DNA of 64,000 nucleotides, from contig CAVYUN010000002.1 in assembly GCA_963771735.1 (NCBI GenBank), forward strand, positions 186,001 through 250,000. The letters are read 5' to 3'. Source of the stretch: 66-474 sp963771735. Lineage in GTDB: Bacteria > Pseudomonadota > Gammaproteobacteria > Xanthomonadales > Rhodanobacteraceae. Every line of letters begins with the position of its first letter. Positions within the stretch are counted from its first letter, which is position 1. Position numbers and translations under genes: made by a program. Of this stretch, positions 9,107 to 18,886 are shown one piece after another. The notes under the pieces are model-generated. The model worked only from the letters and a program-made list of their open reading frames with translations. It was not told the origin of the DNA and did not search any database.

Positions 9107-10542
9107 GCGGCGCGCTCCGATTTCAGTTGCCCATGCCGCGCGAGTTCGGCGGCCGTCGCGCCGATGTCACCGGCACCGAGCAACAGCACTAGGTCACCGT
9201 CGTCGAGCAACGCGGGCAGCGCTTCGCCGAATTCGCGCGGATGCTCGACGAACACCGGGTCGACCTTGCCGCGCGCGCGCACGGCGCGCGCCAGCGCGCG
9301 ACCGTCGGCGCCCGCGATCGGCGCCTCGCCGGCCGGATACACCTCGGTCAGCACCAGCGCGTCGGCTTCGCACAAGACATTCGCGAAGTCGTCCATCAGG
9401 TCGCGCGTGCGGGAATAGCGATGCGGCTGGAACGCGATCACCAGCCGGCGTTCGGGCCAGCCGTCGCGCGCGGCTTCCATCACCGCCGCGATTTCGCGTG
9501 GATGATGGCCATAGTCGTCGACAAGCAACACCTTGCCGTCGTCGATCGCCAATTCGCCGTTGATGTGGAAGCGCCGGCCGACGCCCTGGAAGCGTTCCAG
9601 CGCACGCGCGATAGCGAACGGTTCGACGCCGAGATGCCAGCCGATGGTGGCGGCGGCCAGCGCGTTGAGCACGTTGTGCCGGCCGGGCAGATTGAGCGTG
9701 ACCGACAGCGTGGGCTGGTCCGGAAGCATCAGGTCGAAATGGGTGCGCGCGCCATCGGCGCGCAGATTGGCGCCGCGCACGTCCGCCGCGGCGTCGATGG
9801 CATAAGTCAGGGTTGAGCGCGGCGTGCCATGTGCCAGCTCGGCGACTTCCGGGTTGTCGACGCACAGCACGGCCAGACCATAGAACGGCAGGCGATGCAG
9901 GAAATCGGCGAACGCCTGCTTCAGTTCGGCGAAGTCGCCGTGGTAGTGATCGAGGTGGTCGGCGTCGATGTTGGTGACCACCGCGATCACCGGCGACAGT
10001 TTAAGGAACGAACCGTCGGATTCGTCCGCCTCGGCCACCAGATAGGTTCCCGCCCCGAGTCGTGCGTTGGCGCCCGCCGACAGCAGTTGCCCGCCGATCA
10101 CGAAGGTCGGGTCGTAGCCGGCCTCGGCCAGCACGCTGGCGGTCAGGCTGGTGGTGGTGGTCTTGCCGTGCGAACCGGCCACCGCGATGCCGCGCCGGAA
10201 GCGCATCAGCTCGCCCAGCATTTCCGCACGCGGCACCACCGGAATGCGGCGCGCCTCGGCCGCCATGAGTTCGGGGTTGTCCGACTTGATCGCGCTCGAC
10301 ACCACCACCGCGTCGACGTTGGCGACGTGCGCCGCGTCATGGCCTATCGCGACGTCCACGCCCATCTTCGCCAGCCGCTCCGTGACCGGCGACGCCGCAC
10401 GATCGGACCCCGACACAGCGTAGCCCAGCGTGTGCAGCACCTCGGCGATGCCACTCATGCCGGCGCCGCCGATGCCGATGAAATGCACGTGCCGGAAGCT
10501 CTGCATGATGTCGCCGTGCGGCGGGAGGCGATGCGGCGTCAT
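9103..10542 (-). CDS. murC: UDP-N-acetylmuramate--L-alanine ligase MurC
   Basis: Adds L-alanine to UDP-MurNAc, the first amino-acid step of the peptidoglycan stem. The 479-aa product contains the Rossmann motif HFIGIGGAGMSGIAEVLH, the P-loop VAGSHGKTTTTSL and the C-terminal segment AFQPHRYSRTRDL. The ATG at 10542 overlaps the murG stop by ATGA. An internal ATG at 10506 (MQSFRHVHFIG) is a credible alternative and gives the more usual N-terminus. The stop overlaps the ddl start by ATGA, so translational coupling is likely. Confidence 0.97.
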   Translation of the reverse strand: MTPHRLPPHGDIMQSFRHVHFIGIGGAGMSGIAEVLHTLGYAVSGSDRAASPVTERLAKMGVDVAIGHDAAHVANVDAVVVSSAIKSDNPELMAAEARRIPVVPRAEMLGELMRFRRGIAVAGSHGKTTTTSLTASVLAEAGYDPTFVIGGQLLSAGANARLGAGTYLVAEADESDGSFLKLSPVIAVVTNIDADHLDHYHGDFAELKQAFADFLHRLPFYGLAVLCVDNPEVAELAHGTPRSTLTYAIDAAADVRGANLRADGARTHFDLMLPDQPTLSVTLNLPGRHNVLNALAAATIGWHLGVEPFAIARALERFQGVGRRFHINGELAIDDGKVLLVDDYGHHPREIAAVMEAARDGWPERRLVIAFQPHRYSRTRDLMDDFANVLCEADALVLTEVYPAGEAPIAGADGRALARAVRARGKVDPVFVEHPREFGEALPALLDDGDLVLLLGAGDIGATAAELARHGQLKSERAA

Positions 10543-11627
10543 GCGGCCACCTCCAGGCAACGTTGCGCGATCACGTCGGCGGCGTCCGGTTTTGCCAGCG
10601 AACGCGCGGCATCCGCCATCGCGAGGCGTTTGTCCGGGTCGCGCAGCAGGCGTTCCAGCAGCCCGGCAAAACGCGACGCATCGAAATCGCGGTCCTGCAC
10701 CAGCTCGGCCGCACCGGCCTCGACGAAGCCCTCGGCATTCTTGGTTTGGTGGTCGTCCACCGCGTACGGGAACGGCATCAATATCGCGCCCAGGCCGGCT
10801 GCCGCGAGTTCGGCTAGCGTCAGCGCACCGGCGCGGCAAATCACGAAGTCGGCCCATCCGTACGCCGATGCCATGTCGGCAATGAATGGCTCGACCTTTG
10901 CCTCCACGTCCGCGCGCGCGTAGGCGGCACGTGTCGTCTCGCTGTGCGTGGCGCCGCACTGGTGCAGAACCTCGGGCCGGCGACCGGCGGGAATCCGCGA
11001 CAACGCGTTGGGCAAACCCAGATTCAGCGTGCGCGCACCCAGGCTGCCGCCCAGGACCAGCAGGCGCGGTGCACCACTGCGGCCGGCGAAACGCGTCGCG
11101 GGCGCAGGCAGCGCCGCGATCTCCGCACGCACCGGGTTGCCGGTCCATTCCGCATGCCGCTGCACCGGGAAGGCATCCGGGAATCCACTCATCACGTGCC
11201 GCGCCAGCTTCGCCAGCACCCGGTTGGTGAATCCGGCGATGCGGTTCTGCTCGTGCACCAGCAGCGGACGCCGTTGCAACCACGCGACGACACCGCCGGG
11301 GCCGGCCACGTAACCGCCCAGCGACAGCACGCTGCGCGGACGGATGTCGCGCAACGCACGCCACGCCGACAGGCACGCGCGCGCCAGCATCCATGGCGCG
11401 GCGAGGCGCTGGCCGAAACCCTTGCCGCGCAAACCCCTGACCGGCAGGGAATGTATCTCGATGTGATGCTCCGGCACGATCCGGTTTTCCATGCCTTCGC
11501 GCGCGCCCAGCCACAGCACGGGCACGTCGCGCGCGCGCAACGCCGCCGCCACGGCAAGGCCGGGGAAAATATGGCCGCCAGTGCCACCGGCCATGATCAG
11601 CACGGGTGCCTGCACATCGCCACTCAT
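10539..11627 (-). CDS. murG: UDP-GlcNAc:lipid I N-acetylglucosaminyltransferase MurG
   Basis: Converts lipid I to lipid II on the inner face of the membrane. The 362-aa GT28 protein carries the signature loop MAGGTGGHIFPGLAVA, the segment HEQNRIAGFTNR, and the UDP-GlcNAc-binding C-terminal lobe (LLVLGGSLGARTLN, then CRAGALTLAELAAAGLGAIL). It overlaps ftsW at its 5' end and murC at its 3' end by 4 bp each, consistent with one tightly coupled transcript. Length and motifs are complete. Confidence 0.98.
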   Translation of the reverse strand: MSGDVQAPVLIMAGGTGGHIFPGLAVAAALRARDVPVLWLGAREGMENRIVPEHHIEIHSLPVRGLRGKGFGQRLAAPWMLARACLSAWRALRDIRPRSVLSLGGYVAGPGGVVAWLQRRPLLVHEQNRIAGFTNRVLAKLARHVMSGFPDAFPVQRHAEWTGNPVRAEIAALPAPATRFAGRSGAPRLLVLGGSLGARTLNLGLPNALSRIPAGRRPEVLHQCGATHSETTRAAYARADVEAKVEPFIADMASAYGWADFVICRAGALTLAELAAAGLGAILMPFPYAVDDHQTKNAEGFVEAGAAELVQDRDFDASRFAGLLERLLRDPDKRLAMADAARSLAKPDAADVIAQRCLEVAA

Positions 11628-12904
11628 GCGCGCACCTCCTCGAAAGAGGGTTCGACCCGTACCCGCGCGGCCAGCGGCAGTCCGGGTGACTGGCGATCGT
11701 GCGTGGCATGGCGAGTGTCCGTCTGCGAGCGTCGCGTGGCCATCCGCCGCGCGTCCTCGGCGCGATGGATTTCATAGGCCGCGCGCAGCAACACGCCCAG
11801 CATCACGCATGTCAGCAAGGTGCTCGAGCCGCCGGAACTGATCAGCGGCAGGGTAAGCCCCTTGGTCGGCAACACGCCGAGGTTCACGCCCACCGACACC
11901 AGCGCCTGCAGGCCGACCATCAGCGAGATGCCGAACGCGACGTAACCGGCGCGATGCTGACCCACCTCGACACCGCGCAGCCCCAGTTGCAGTCCGCGCC
12001 CTACCAGCAGTGCGAACAGTGCCAGCACGAACAGCACGCCCACGAACCCGAGTTCTTCGGCGATCACCGCCAGGATGAAATCGGTGTGCGCCTCGGGCAG
12101 ATAGAACAATTTCTGCACGCTGCCGCCCAGGCCCACGCCGAACCATTTGCCGCGCCCCACCGCGATCAGTGCCTGGGTCAGCTGGAAGCCGTTGTTGAAC
12201 GGGTCCTTCCACGGATCGAGGAACGAGGTGAGGCGCTTGACGCGGTAGTCGGTGGACAAGGCCAGGTACGCGCCCAGCGGAATCATCGGCAAGGCCATGA
12301 TCACCAGGTTGCGCATGCGCGCGCCGCCCAGCCACAGCATGCCGATCGTCACCACGCCGATCAACGCCGCCGATCCGAAGTCGGGCTGCGCCAGCAGCAT
12401 CGTCGCGGTCAGGCCGGCCACCAGTACCGGCTTCACGGCGCCGAGGAAGCGGGTCTCGACGCTGTCGCGATGCCGCACCAGGTAACTCGCGACGTACAGC
12501 ACCACGGTCAGCTTGGCCAGTTCGACCGGCTGGAAGCCGGAAATGCCGAGGTTGATCCAGCGCCGCGCGCCGTTGATGCGCATGCCCACGTGCGGGATGA
12601 ACACCAGCGCCAGCAGGAACAACGTGGCCAGCATCAGCCATCCGGAATAGCGCTCCAGCCAATCCAGCTCGACGCGGCTGGCGATCAGCCATGCCAGCAA
12701 TCCACCGCCCAGCAGGAACGCGAGATGCCTTTTCAGATAATGGAACTCGCCGATGTGCTGTCCGTCGGCCACGGCAATGGAACTCGACGCGACCATCACG
12801 ATGCCGAACGCGACCAGTCCCGTGATCGCCAGCAGCAACCACGGATCGTGGCGGCCCTCGGGCCCGTACCTGCGAACCGCCTGCGATTGACCGAACCAGA
12901 CCAT
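11624..12904 (-). CDS. ftsW: Lipid II polymerase FtsW (SEDS family)
   Basis: Septal peptidoglycan glycosyltransferase partner of FtsI. The 426-aa product has about ten membrane segments and SEDS hallmarks: RINGARRWINLGISGFQPVE, the E-K-T-rich segment LAKLTVVLY, the loop QPDFGSAAL and the C-terminal LPLISSGGSS. The ATG at 12904 is 2 bp from the mraY stop, which leaves no room for murD, the gene that normally lies between mraY and ftsW in enterobacteria. The last 45 residues form a charged cytoplasmic tail. Confidence 0.97.
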   Translation of the reverse strand: MVWFGQSQAVRRYGPEGRHDPWLLLAITGLVAFGIVMVASSSIAVADGQHIGEFHYLKRHLAFLLGGGLLAWLIASRVELDWLERYSGWLMLATLFLLALVFIPHVGMRINGARRWINLGISGFQPVELAKLTVVLYVASYLVRHRDSVETRFLGAVKPVLVAGLTATMLLAQPDFGSAALIGVVTIGMLWLGGARMRNLVIMALPMIPLGAYLALSTDYRVKRLTSFLDPWKDPFNNGFQLTQALIAVGRGKWFGVGLGGSVQKLFYLPEAHTDFILAVIAEELGFVGVLFVLALFALLVGRGLQLGLRGVEVGQHRAGYVAFGISLMVGLQALVSVGVNLGVLPTKGLTLPLISSGGSSTLLTCVMLGVLLRAAYEIHRAEDARRMATRRSQTDTRHATHDRQSPGLPLAARVRVEPSFEEVRA

Positions 12905-12906
12905 GC

Positions 12907-13989
12907 TCAGCGCACCTTCAACGTTGCAAGACCGACCAGCACCAGCACCACCGAGATGATCCAGAAGCGCACGATCACGCGCGGCTCGGGCCAGCCCAGC
13001 AATTCGAAGTGGTGATGGATCGGCGCCATCCGGAACACGCGCTTGCCGCGCAATTTGAAACTGCCCACCTGCAGCATCACCGAAGCGGTCTCGACCACGA
13101 ACAGGCCACCCATCACCAGCAGGATGATTTCCTGGCGCACGATCACCGCGACGCAACCGATCGCCGCGCCGATCGCCAGCGCGCCGACGTCGCCCATGAA
13201 CACCTGCGCGGGATAGGTGTTGAACCACAGAAACCCGAGTCCCGATCCGGTCAGGGCGCCGCAGAAGACGCTCAGTTCGCCGGCGCCCGGGATCGACGGG
13301 ATGCCGAGGTAGGCCGAGAACACCGCGTTGCCGGCGAGATACGCGAATGCGCCCAGCGCCGCGGCCACCAGTACCGCCGGCATGATGGCCAGGCCATCCA
13401 GACCATCGGTGAGGTTCACGGCATTCGAGAAGCCGACGATCCACAGGTACGCGATCACCACGAAACCCGCACCCAACGGAATCGCGACGTGCTTGAACAG
13501 GGGCACGAACAATGCGGTCGCCGCCGGCACGTTCGCCGTATGGAACAGGAACAGGGCGGCGGCAAGCCCGACCACCGATTGCGCAAGATACTTCCAGCGT
13601 GCCGGCAGGCCGTGCGGATCCTTCAACACCAGCTTGCGGTAATCGTCGTAGAAGCCGATCAGGCCGGCACCGAGCGTCACCAGCAGCACCACCCACAGGT
13701 AGCGGCTGCGCAGGTCGCCCCACAGCAAGGTCGCGATCACGATCGCGGCCAGTATCAACGTGCCGCCCATGGTCGGCGTACCGGCCTTGGAAAGGTGGGT
13801 TTGCGGGCCGTCGTCGCGCACGACCTGGCCGGCCTTGAGTTCGGTCAGGCGGCGAATCACCACGGGGCCACAGAACAGCGCGACCAGCAGCGCAGTCAGC
13901 GCCGCCATGATGGTGCGGAACGTGATGTAGTCGAACAGGCGGAACGCACCATAGTAATGCTCCAGCCATCGCGCGAGTTCAAGCAGCAT
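12907..13989 (-). CDS. mraY: Phospho-N-acetylmuramoyl-pentapeptide transferase MraY
   Basis: Integral membrane enzyme that makes lipid I from UDP-MurNAc-pentapeptide and undecaprenyl phosphate. The 360-aa product shows TPTMGGTLIL, the metal-binding aspartates in GFYDDYRKL, NAVNLTDGLDGLA and FMGDVGALAIG, and the histidine motif APIHHHFELLGW. The start at 13989 (MLLELARWLEHYYGAF) matches the family; six more codons are open upstream. The 5' end overlaps murF by 11 bp. Confidence 0.98.
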   Translation of the reverse strand: MLLELARWLEHYYGAFRLFDYITFRTIMAALTALLVALFCGPVVIRRLTELKAGQVVRDDGPQTHLSKAGTPTMGGTLILAAIVIATLLWGDLRSRYLWVVLLVTLGAGLIGFYDDYRKLVLKDPHGLPARWKYLAQSVVGLAAALFLFHTANVPAATALFVPLFKHVAIPLGAGFVVIAYLWIVGFSNAVNLTDGLDGLAIMPAVLVAAALGAFAYLAGNAVFSAYLGIPSIPGAGELSVFCGALTGSGLGFLWFNTYPAQVFMGDVGALAIGAAIGCVAVIVRQEIILLVMGGLFVVETASVMLQVGSFKLRGKRVFRMAPIHHHFELLGWPEPRVIVRFWIISVVLVLVGLATLKVR

Positions 13990-15349
13990 GCCGGTCGCCC
14001 CCTTCATCGCCGTCGAGCAGCGCTTCCACGACGCGTTCCATGTGCGACGCGTGCGAACCTTTCACCAGTGCGCTGACCCCGGCATGCAATTCCTGCCGCA
14101 ACGTGGCGATCAAGGCCGTCTGGTCCGCGAACGTGCGGGCATGCTTGCCGAACGCTTCCGCTGCATTCGCCGCCAGCTTGCCGACCGTGTAGACGCGGAC
14201 GATGCCTTGCTCGCGCGCGGCCTGTCCGATGCGGGCATGCAGTGCCGCCGCGTCGGAGCCGAGTTCGCCCATGTCGCCCAGCACCAGCCAGCGTTCACCC
14301 GGCTGCAGGGCCAGGGTTTCCACCGCCGCGAGCGCCGAGCCCGGATTGGCGTTGTAACTGTCGTCGAACAGGATCCAGCCTTGCGGCGACGCGTGCCGCA
14401 ACAGACGGCCCTGCACGGATTCGGCTTCCTGCAACCCGGCGACGATGTCGTCGAGCGGCGCCTCCACCGCGAGCGCCAGCGCCGCGGCGGCCAGCGCGTT
14501 GGCGACGTTGTGCCGACCCGGCAGCGGCAACCGGACTTCGGCACTGCCGACCGGCGTGCGCAAGGTGAAGCGACTGGCCTGCGCATCCAGCACGATGTCC
14601 GCCGCATGCACGTCCGCCGGCGCATCCAGTCCGAACAGCAGCTTGCGCCGCGACCCGGCGAGGCCCGCGAAATACATCGCGAAGGCATCATCGGCATTGA
14701 TCACTGCCACGCCATCGGCGGGCAGCGCCTGGTACATCGCACCCTTGGTTTCGGCGATGCCCTCCAGCGTGTGCATGCGCTCCAGATGCGCCGGCCCGAT
14801 ATTGTTGACGAGGCCGACGCGCGGACGCGCGATCCCGGCGAGGTAGGCGATGTCGCCGGGCTTGCCCGCACCCATCTCCAGCACCGCGAATAGGGCGTCC
14901 TGCGGCATCGACAGCAACGTCAACGGCAAACCGATCTCGTTGTTGAAACTGCCGCTGTTGGCGTGGGTCTTGCCATGACGCGCGAGGATCCGCGCGGTCA
15001 TCGTCTTGACGCTTGTCTTGCCGTTCGACCCGGTGATGCCGATCACCGTGACATCGCGTTGTGCGCGCACCGCGCTGGCCAGATCACCGAGCGCGTGCAG
15101 GGTATCGGCCACGACGATTTGCGGCAGTTCGACATCCATGCGCCGCGCCACGATCGCGCCCGCCGCGCCACGCGCAGCAGCCGCGGCGACATGGTCGTGG
15201 CCATCGTGCCGTTCCCCCGCGATCGCGACGAACAGCTGGCCTTTTTCGAGCGTGCGCGAATCGGTGGAAACGCCGCTGACTTGCGTATCGGCACCTTGCA
15301 GATTGCCGTGCGTCCAGACCGCGATTTCCTTCAGGCGCAAATTCAGCAT
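13979..15349 (-). CDS. murF: UDP-MurNAc-tripeptide--D-alanyl-D-alanine ligase MurF
   Basis: Adds the D-Ala-D-Ala dipeptide made by Ddl to complete the stem pentapeptide. The 456-aa product has the N-terminal substrate domain (VSGVSTDSRTLEKGQLFVAI), the P-loop GITGSNGKTSVKTM, the central motif GSFNNEIGLPLTLLSM and the C-terminal FDDSYNANPGSALAAV segment typical of MurF. It overlaps murE by 7 bp and mraY by 11 bp. No frame break was seen. Confidence 0.97.
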   Translation of the reverse strand: MLNLRLKEIAVWTHGNLQGADTQVSGVSTDSRTLEKGQLFVAIAGERHDGHDHVAAAAARGAAGAIVARRMDVELPQIVVADTLHALGDLASAVRAQRDVTVIGITGSNGKTSVKTMTARILARHGKTHANSGSFNNEIGLPLTLLSMPQDALFAVLEMGAGKPGDIAYLAGIARPRVGLVNNIGPAHLERMHTLEGIAETKGAMYQALPADGVAVINADDAFAMYFAGLAGSRRKLLFGLDAPADVHAADIVLDAQASRFTLRTPVGSAEVRLPLPGRHNVANALAAAALALAVEAPLDDIVAGLQEAESVQGRLLRHASPQGWILFDDSYNANPGSALAAVETLALQPGERWLVLGDMGELGSDAAALHARIGQAAREQGIVRVYTVGKLAANAAEAFGKHARTFADQTALIATLRQELHAGVSALVKGSHASHMERVVEALLDGDEGGDRHAA

Positions 15350-16815
15350 GGCTGCGCCTCCAGGGCGGCGCGCGCCACCTGAAGATCATCGAACGGACGC
15401 CTGGTGCTTGCGATTTCCTGATAAGTCTCGTGGCCCTTGCCCGCGATCAGGACTACATCGCCGGCACGGGCCTGTTCGATCGCGAAACGGATTGCGCGCG
15501 CGCGATCACGTTCGACCACCGCGTGGCCCGGGGCACGCATGCCCGCCACGATCTGGGCGACGATCGCATCGCCGTCCTCGCCACGCGGGTTATCGTCGGT
15601 GACGATCGCGAGATCGGCAAGCCGTTCGGCGATGGCGCCCATCAGCGGACGCTTGCCTGCGTCGCGTTCGCCACCGCAGCCGAACACACAGATCAGCCTG
15701 CCATCGCAATGTGCGCGCAACGTCGTCAATGCCTGCTCGAGCGCATCGGGCGTGTGCGAGTAGTCGACCACGACCAGCGGCGTGGCACCGCCGCCCAATC
15801 GATTCATCCTTCCCGTGACGGGTTCCAGCGCTTCCAGCGTCTCCACGATTTTTTCGAACGCCAGGTCGAGCGCGGCCAACGTGCCCGCCACAGCCAACAG
15901 GTTGGCGACGTTGAAGCGGCCCAGCAGGCGGCTGCGTACCTGGCCGGCACTTCCGGACATAATCAGTTCGAAATCGATGCCTTCGGAATGCGTGCGCACG
16001 TCTCTTGCGCGCACGTCGGCATCGGCGGATTCGATCCCGTAGCGAAGCAATCTCGTGCCCATTGGAGTGCGCGCAGCAAGCTCGCGGCCGAATCCATCGT
16101 CGACGTTGATTACCGCGGCGCGCAGGTCCGGCCACTCGAACAGCTTGGCCTTGGCCTCGCCATAGGCTTCCATCGTGCCGTGGTAATCGAGATGGTCGCG
16201 GGTCAGGTTGGTAAACACCGCGACATCGAAGTGCACGCCGTCGACGCGGTGCTGGTCGAGCGCGTGCGAGGACACTTCCATCGCCACGGCGGTCGCGCCC
16301 GCGGCGCGGAATTCCGCCAGCAGCCCGTGTACGCGGATCACGTCGGGCGTGGTGCGTTCTCCCGTCGTGATGGCGCCATGCAAGCCGGCGCCGAGCGTGC
16401 CGATGGTGGCCGTACGCCGGCCCAGATGTGCCAAAGCCTGCGCCAGCAACTGCACGGTCGAAGTCTTGCCATTGGTGCCGGTCACGCCGACCAGCAGCAT
16501 CGACGCCGACGGATCGCCGTGGAAATGCGAGGCAATCCTGCCGAGATGCCCGCGCAGATGCTCGACCCAGACAACGGGAGCGGCGAGCTGCGCATCGGCG
16601 ACCATCGGCGCTTCGGCCAACACCGCGACCGCACCCCGCTCGATCGCCGACGGCGCGAATTCGATCCCGTGCTGCCTCGCACCCGCAAGCGCGACGAAGG
16701 CATCGCCCGCGCGCACGCTGCGTGAGTCCAGCGTCAGGCCGGACACCACGATATCGTTCACGTCCGGCGACACCGCGACACCATCCAATAACCGGTCGAG
16801 CCGCATCGCGCTCAT
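15343..16815 (-). CDS. murE: UDP-MurNAc-L-Ala-D-Glu--meso-diaminopimelate ligase MurE
   Basis: Adds the third stem residue. The 490-aa product has the P-loop LVGVTGTNGKTSTVQLLAQA, the lysine-containing segment and the specificity motif TDDNPRGEDGDAI; DNPR at this site is the meso-diaminopimelate type, so the stem uses mDAP rather than lysine. The ATG at 16815 overlaps the ftsI stop by ATGA. The glutamate substrate upstream is discussed under the missing murD. The C-terminus ends ARAALEAQPC. Confidence 0.97.
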   Translation of the reverse strand: MSAMRLDRLLDGVAVSPDVNDIVVSGLTLDSRSVRAGDAFVALAGARQHGIEFAPSAIERGAVAVLAEAPMVADAQLAAPVVWVEHLRGHLGRIASHFHGDPSASMLLVGVTGTNGKTSTVQLLAQALAHLGRRTATIGTLGAGLHGAITTGERTTPDVIRVHGLLAEFRAAGATAVAMEVSSHALDQHRVDGVHFDVAVFTNLTRDHLDYHGTMEAYGEAKAKLFEWPDLRAAVINVDDGFGRELAARTPMGTRLLRYGIESADADVRARDVRTHSEGIDFELIMSGSAGQVRSRLLGRFNVANLLAVAGTLAALDLAFEKIVETLEALEPVTGRMNRLGGGATPLVVVDYSHTPDALEQALTTLRAHCDGRLICVFGCGGERDAGKRPLMGAIAERLADLAIVTDDNPRGEDGDAIVAQIVAGMRAPGHAVVERDRARAIRFAIEQARAGDVVLIAGKGHETYQEIASTRRPFDDLQVARAALEAQPC

Positions 16816-18617
16816 GGTGTGCCCCCCTGCACTGGGCGCGCGGACGCCACCGCAGACGACGGCGGCCGTGCTTGCGCCGGTGTTACCGGGCCGCCCGCGT
16901 ACCACTGCCGCACGTTGTCGGGTGGAATGTCCAGAAGCCGCAGCGCACCGGTCATCACTTCGCGGAAGACCGGGGCCGACACCTGGCCGCCGAAATACTC
17001 GCCGCCGCGTCCGCCGGCATCGCGGATGACCACCACGCCGACCAGGCGCGGATCGCTGGCGGGCACGATTCCGCAGAACAGTGCGGCATAACGATCGCGG
17101 GAATAACCGCCCGCAATCGCGATATGCGCGGTGCCGGTCTTGCCGGCGACGGTGTAGTCCGGGATGGCTGCCTGCGGTGCAGTGGCAGGAGGCGGTCCGA
17201 TCACGGTACGCAACATCGCCATCATTTCGTCGGCGATGTCGGCGGGCTCCGCACGCACGCCCGGGTTGTCGTCGCCCCTGACGAAGGTCGGTGTGTGCCG
17301 GATGCCACCATCGGCGATGGTTGCGTAGGCCTGGGCAAGCTGCAGCGCGGTGACGTTCAGGCCGTAGCCGAATGCGATGGTGGCCTTGACGAAATCGCCC
17401 CAGCTGCGCGAGGGCGGGATGTAACCGCCCACCTCGCCCGGGAATCCGCTGCCGGTGCTGGCGCCGAAGCCGAACTGGTGCAGCACCTTGTCCATCTGTT
17501 GCGGCGTCAGGGTCAGGGAGATCTTCGATGCGCCGACATTGCTGGAATAGGTGATCACCTGGCTGACGTCGATGCGCCCGTTGTTGCTGTCGTCGCGGAT
17601 CAGGTGCCCGTCGATGGTGAAGGTGCCGGGATCCGTATCCAGCATCGTCGTCGGCGTCCACTTGCCCGATTCCAGCGCGGTGGTGATGGTGAACGGCTTC
17701 ATCGTCGAACCGGGTTCGGTCACGTCGGTGACCGCGCGGTTGCGGCGCTGTGCCGGATTGCTGTTGTCGAGATCGTTCGGGTTGTAGGACGGCACGTTGA
17801 CCATCGCCAGGATTTCGCCGTTGCGCGGATCGAGGATCACCATCGAACCCGACGCGGCATGGCGATTGGCCACGGCATCCGCGAGCGCCTGGTAGGCGAG
17901 GTACTGGATGCGGCTGTCGATGCTGAGCGTCAGGTCGTGACCCGGCACCGGCGCATGGACCTGCTCGACGTTCTCGACGATGTGGCCGAGGCGATCGCGG
18001 ATCACGCGCTTTTCGCCCGGCTTGCCGGCGAGCCAGCCGTCGTAGGCCAACTCCAGCCCTTCCTGGCCGTGGTCGTCGATGTTGGTGAAGCCGAGCACGT
18101 GCGCGGTCGCGGCGCCGTCGGGGTAGTAACGCTTGTACTCGCGTTGCGCGTTGACGCCGGGGATGTTCAGTGCCAGCACCGCCTTGGCGGCTTCCGGCGG
18201 CATCAGGCGGCGCAGGTAGACGAACTCGCGATCGTCGCGCGACTGCAGCTTGCGGGTCAGGGCAAGTGGATTCACCGCAAGCGCCTTGGCCAATTCCGGA
18301 ATGCGATCCTTGTGTTGCAGCAATTCGTCGGGATTGGCCCACAGCGAAAGCATCGGCGTAGAAACCGCCAGCGGCACGCCGTTGCGGTCGTAGATCGTGC
18401 CGCGCGACACCGGAATCTCCACTTCACGCAGGAAGCGCGCATCCCCCTGTCTCTGCAGGAATGCCTGGTGAACCACTTGCAGGTCGACCGCGCGCGCGAC
18501 CAGCCCCAACGCCACCAACGCCAGCACGCACGCCACCAGCACGAGCCGTTTGCGCGTGTCCGGACGCCGCCGGCGCGACGGCGGCGTGGTGGATTCGAAC
18601 GGGCGGCGCGGATTCAT
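16812..18617 (-). CDS. ftsI: Septal transpeptidase FtsI (PBP3)
   Basis: Class B penicillin-binding protein that crosslinks septal peptidoglycan. The 601-aa product has an Arg-rich cytoplasmic N-terminus, one membrane helix (about residues 23-42), the dimerisation domain (ISRGTIYDRNGVPLAVSTP region) and a transpeptidase domain with all three active-site motifs: STMK, SSN and KTGT. A Pro-rich tail ends the protein. The start at 18617 (MNPRRPFES) overlaps the ftsL stop by ATGA; 66 upstream codons are open but out of family. Confidence 0.97.
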   Translation of the reverse strand: MNPRRPFESTTPPSRRRRPDTRKRLVLVACVLALVALGLVARAVDLQVVHQAFLQRQGDARFLREVEIPVSRGTIYDRNGVPLAVSTPMLSLWANPDELLQHKDRIPELAKALAVNPLALTRKLQSRDDREFVYLRRLMPPEAAKAVLALNIPGVNAQREYKRYYPDGAATAHVLGFTNIDDHGQEGLELAYDGWLAGKPGEKRVIRDRLGHIVENVEQVHAPVPGHDLTLSIDSRIQYLAYQALADAVANRHAASGSMVILDPRNGEILAMVNVPSYNPNDLDNSNPAQRRNRAVTDVTEPGSTMKPFTITTALESGKWTPTTMLDTDPGTFTIDGHLIRDDSNNGRIDVSQVITYSSNVGASKISLTLTPQQMDKVLHQFGFGASTGSGFPGEVGGYIPPSRSWGDFVKATIAFGYGLNVTALQLAQAYATIADGGIRHTPTFVRGDDNPGVRAEPADIADEMMAMLRTVIGPPPATAPQAAIPDYTVAGKTGTAHIAIAGGYSRDRYAALFCGIVPASDPRLVGVVVIRDAGGRGGEYFGGQVSAPVFREVMTGALRLLDIPPDNVRQWYAGGPVTPAQARPPSSAVASARPVQGGTP

Positions 18618-18886
18618 TCGTGGATCATCTCCACGCTGGACGCGGGCGGACTGATCATCCCGAATTGCTCGCGCGCCACGTGCTCGATCCGCGACGGGCT
18701 GGCCCAGGTTGCCTGCTCGAGTTCGAGCCGGCCGAACTCGACGTTCAAGGCGTCGCGCTGGTTCTGCAGTTTGCTCAACTGCACGAACGCGAGGCGATCC
18801 TGGTGGCGCGCCCACACCACGGCGATTCCGCTCGCGACCACCGCCAGTAGCAGCACGCCCACCCCCAGAATGCCGATCGCCTTCAT
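18614..18886 (-). CDS. ftsL: Cell division protein FtsL
   Basis: Small bitopic divisome protein, 90 aa. One N-terminal membrane helix (residues about 4-25) is followed by a leucine-zipper coiled coil (LAFVQLSKLQNQRDALNVE) and the conserved segment SRIEHVAREQFGMISP. FtsL partners FtsB and FtsQ to signal septal synthesis. The call rests on size, topology and its place between rsmH and ftsI, overlapping both by ATGA; primary sequence of FtsL is poorly conserved. Confidence 0.92.
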   Translation of the reverse strand: MKAIGILGVGVLLLAVVASGIAVVWARHQDRLAFVQLSKLQNQRDALNVEFGRLELEQATWASPSRIEHVAREQFGMISPPASSVEMIHE

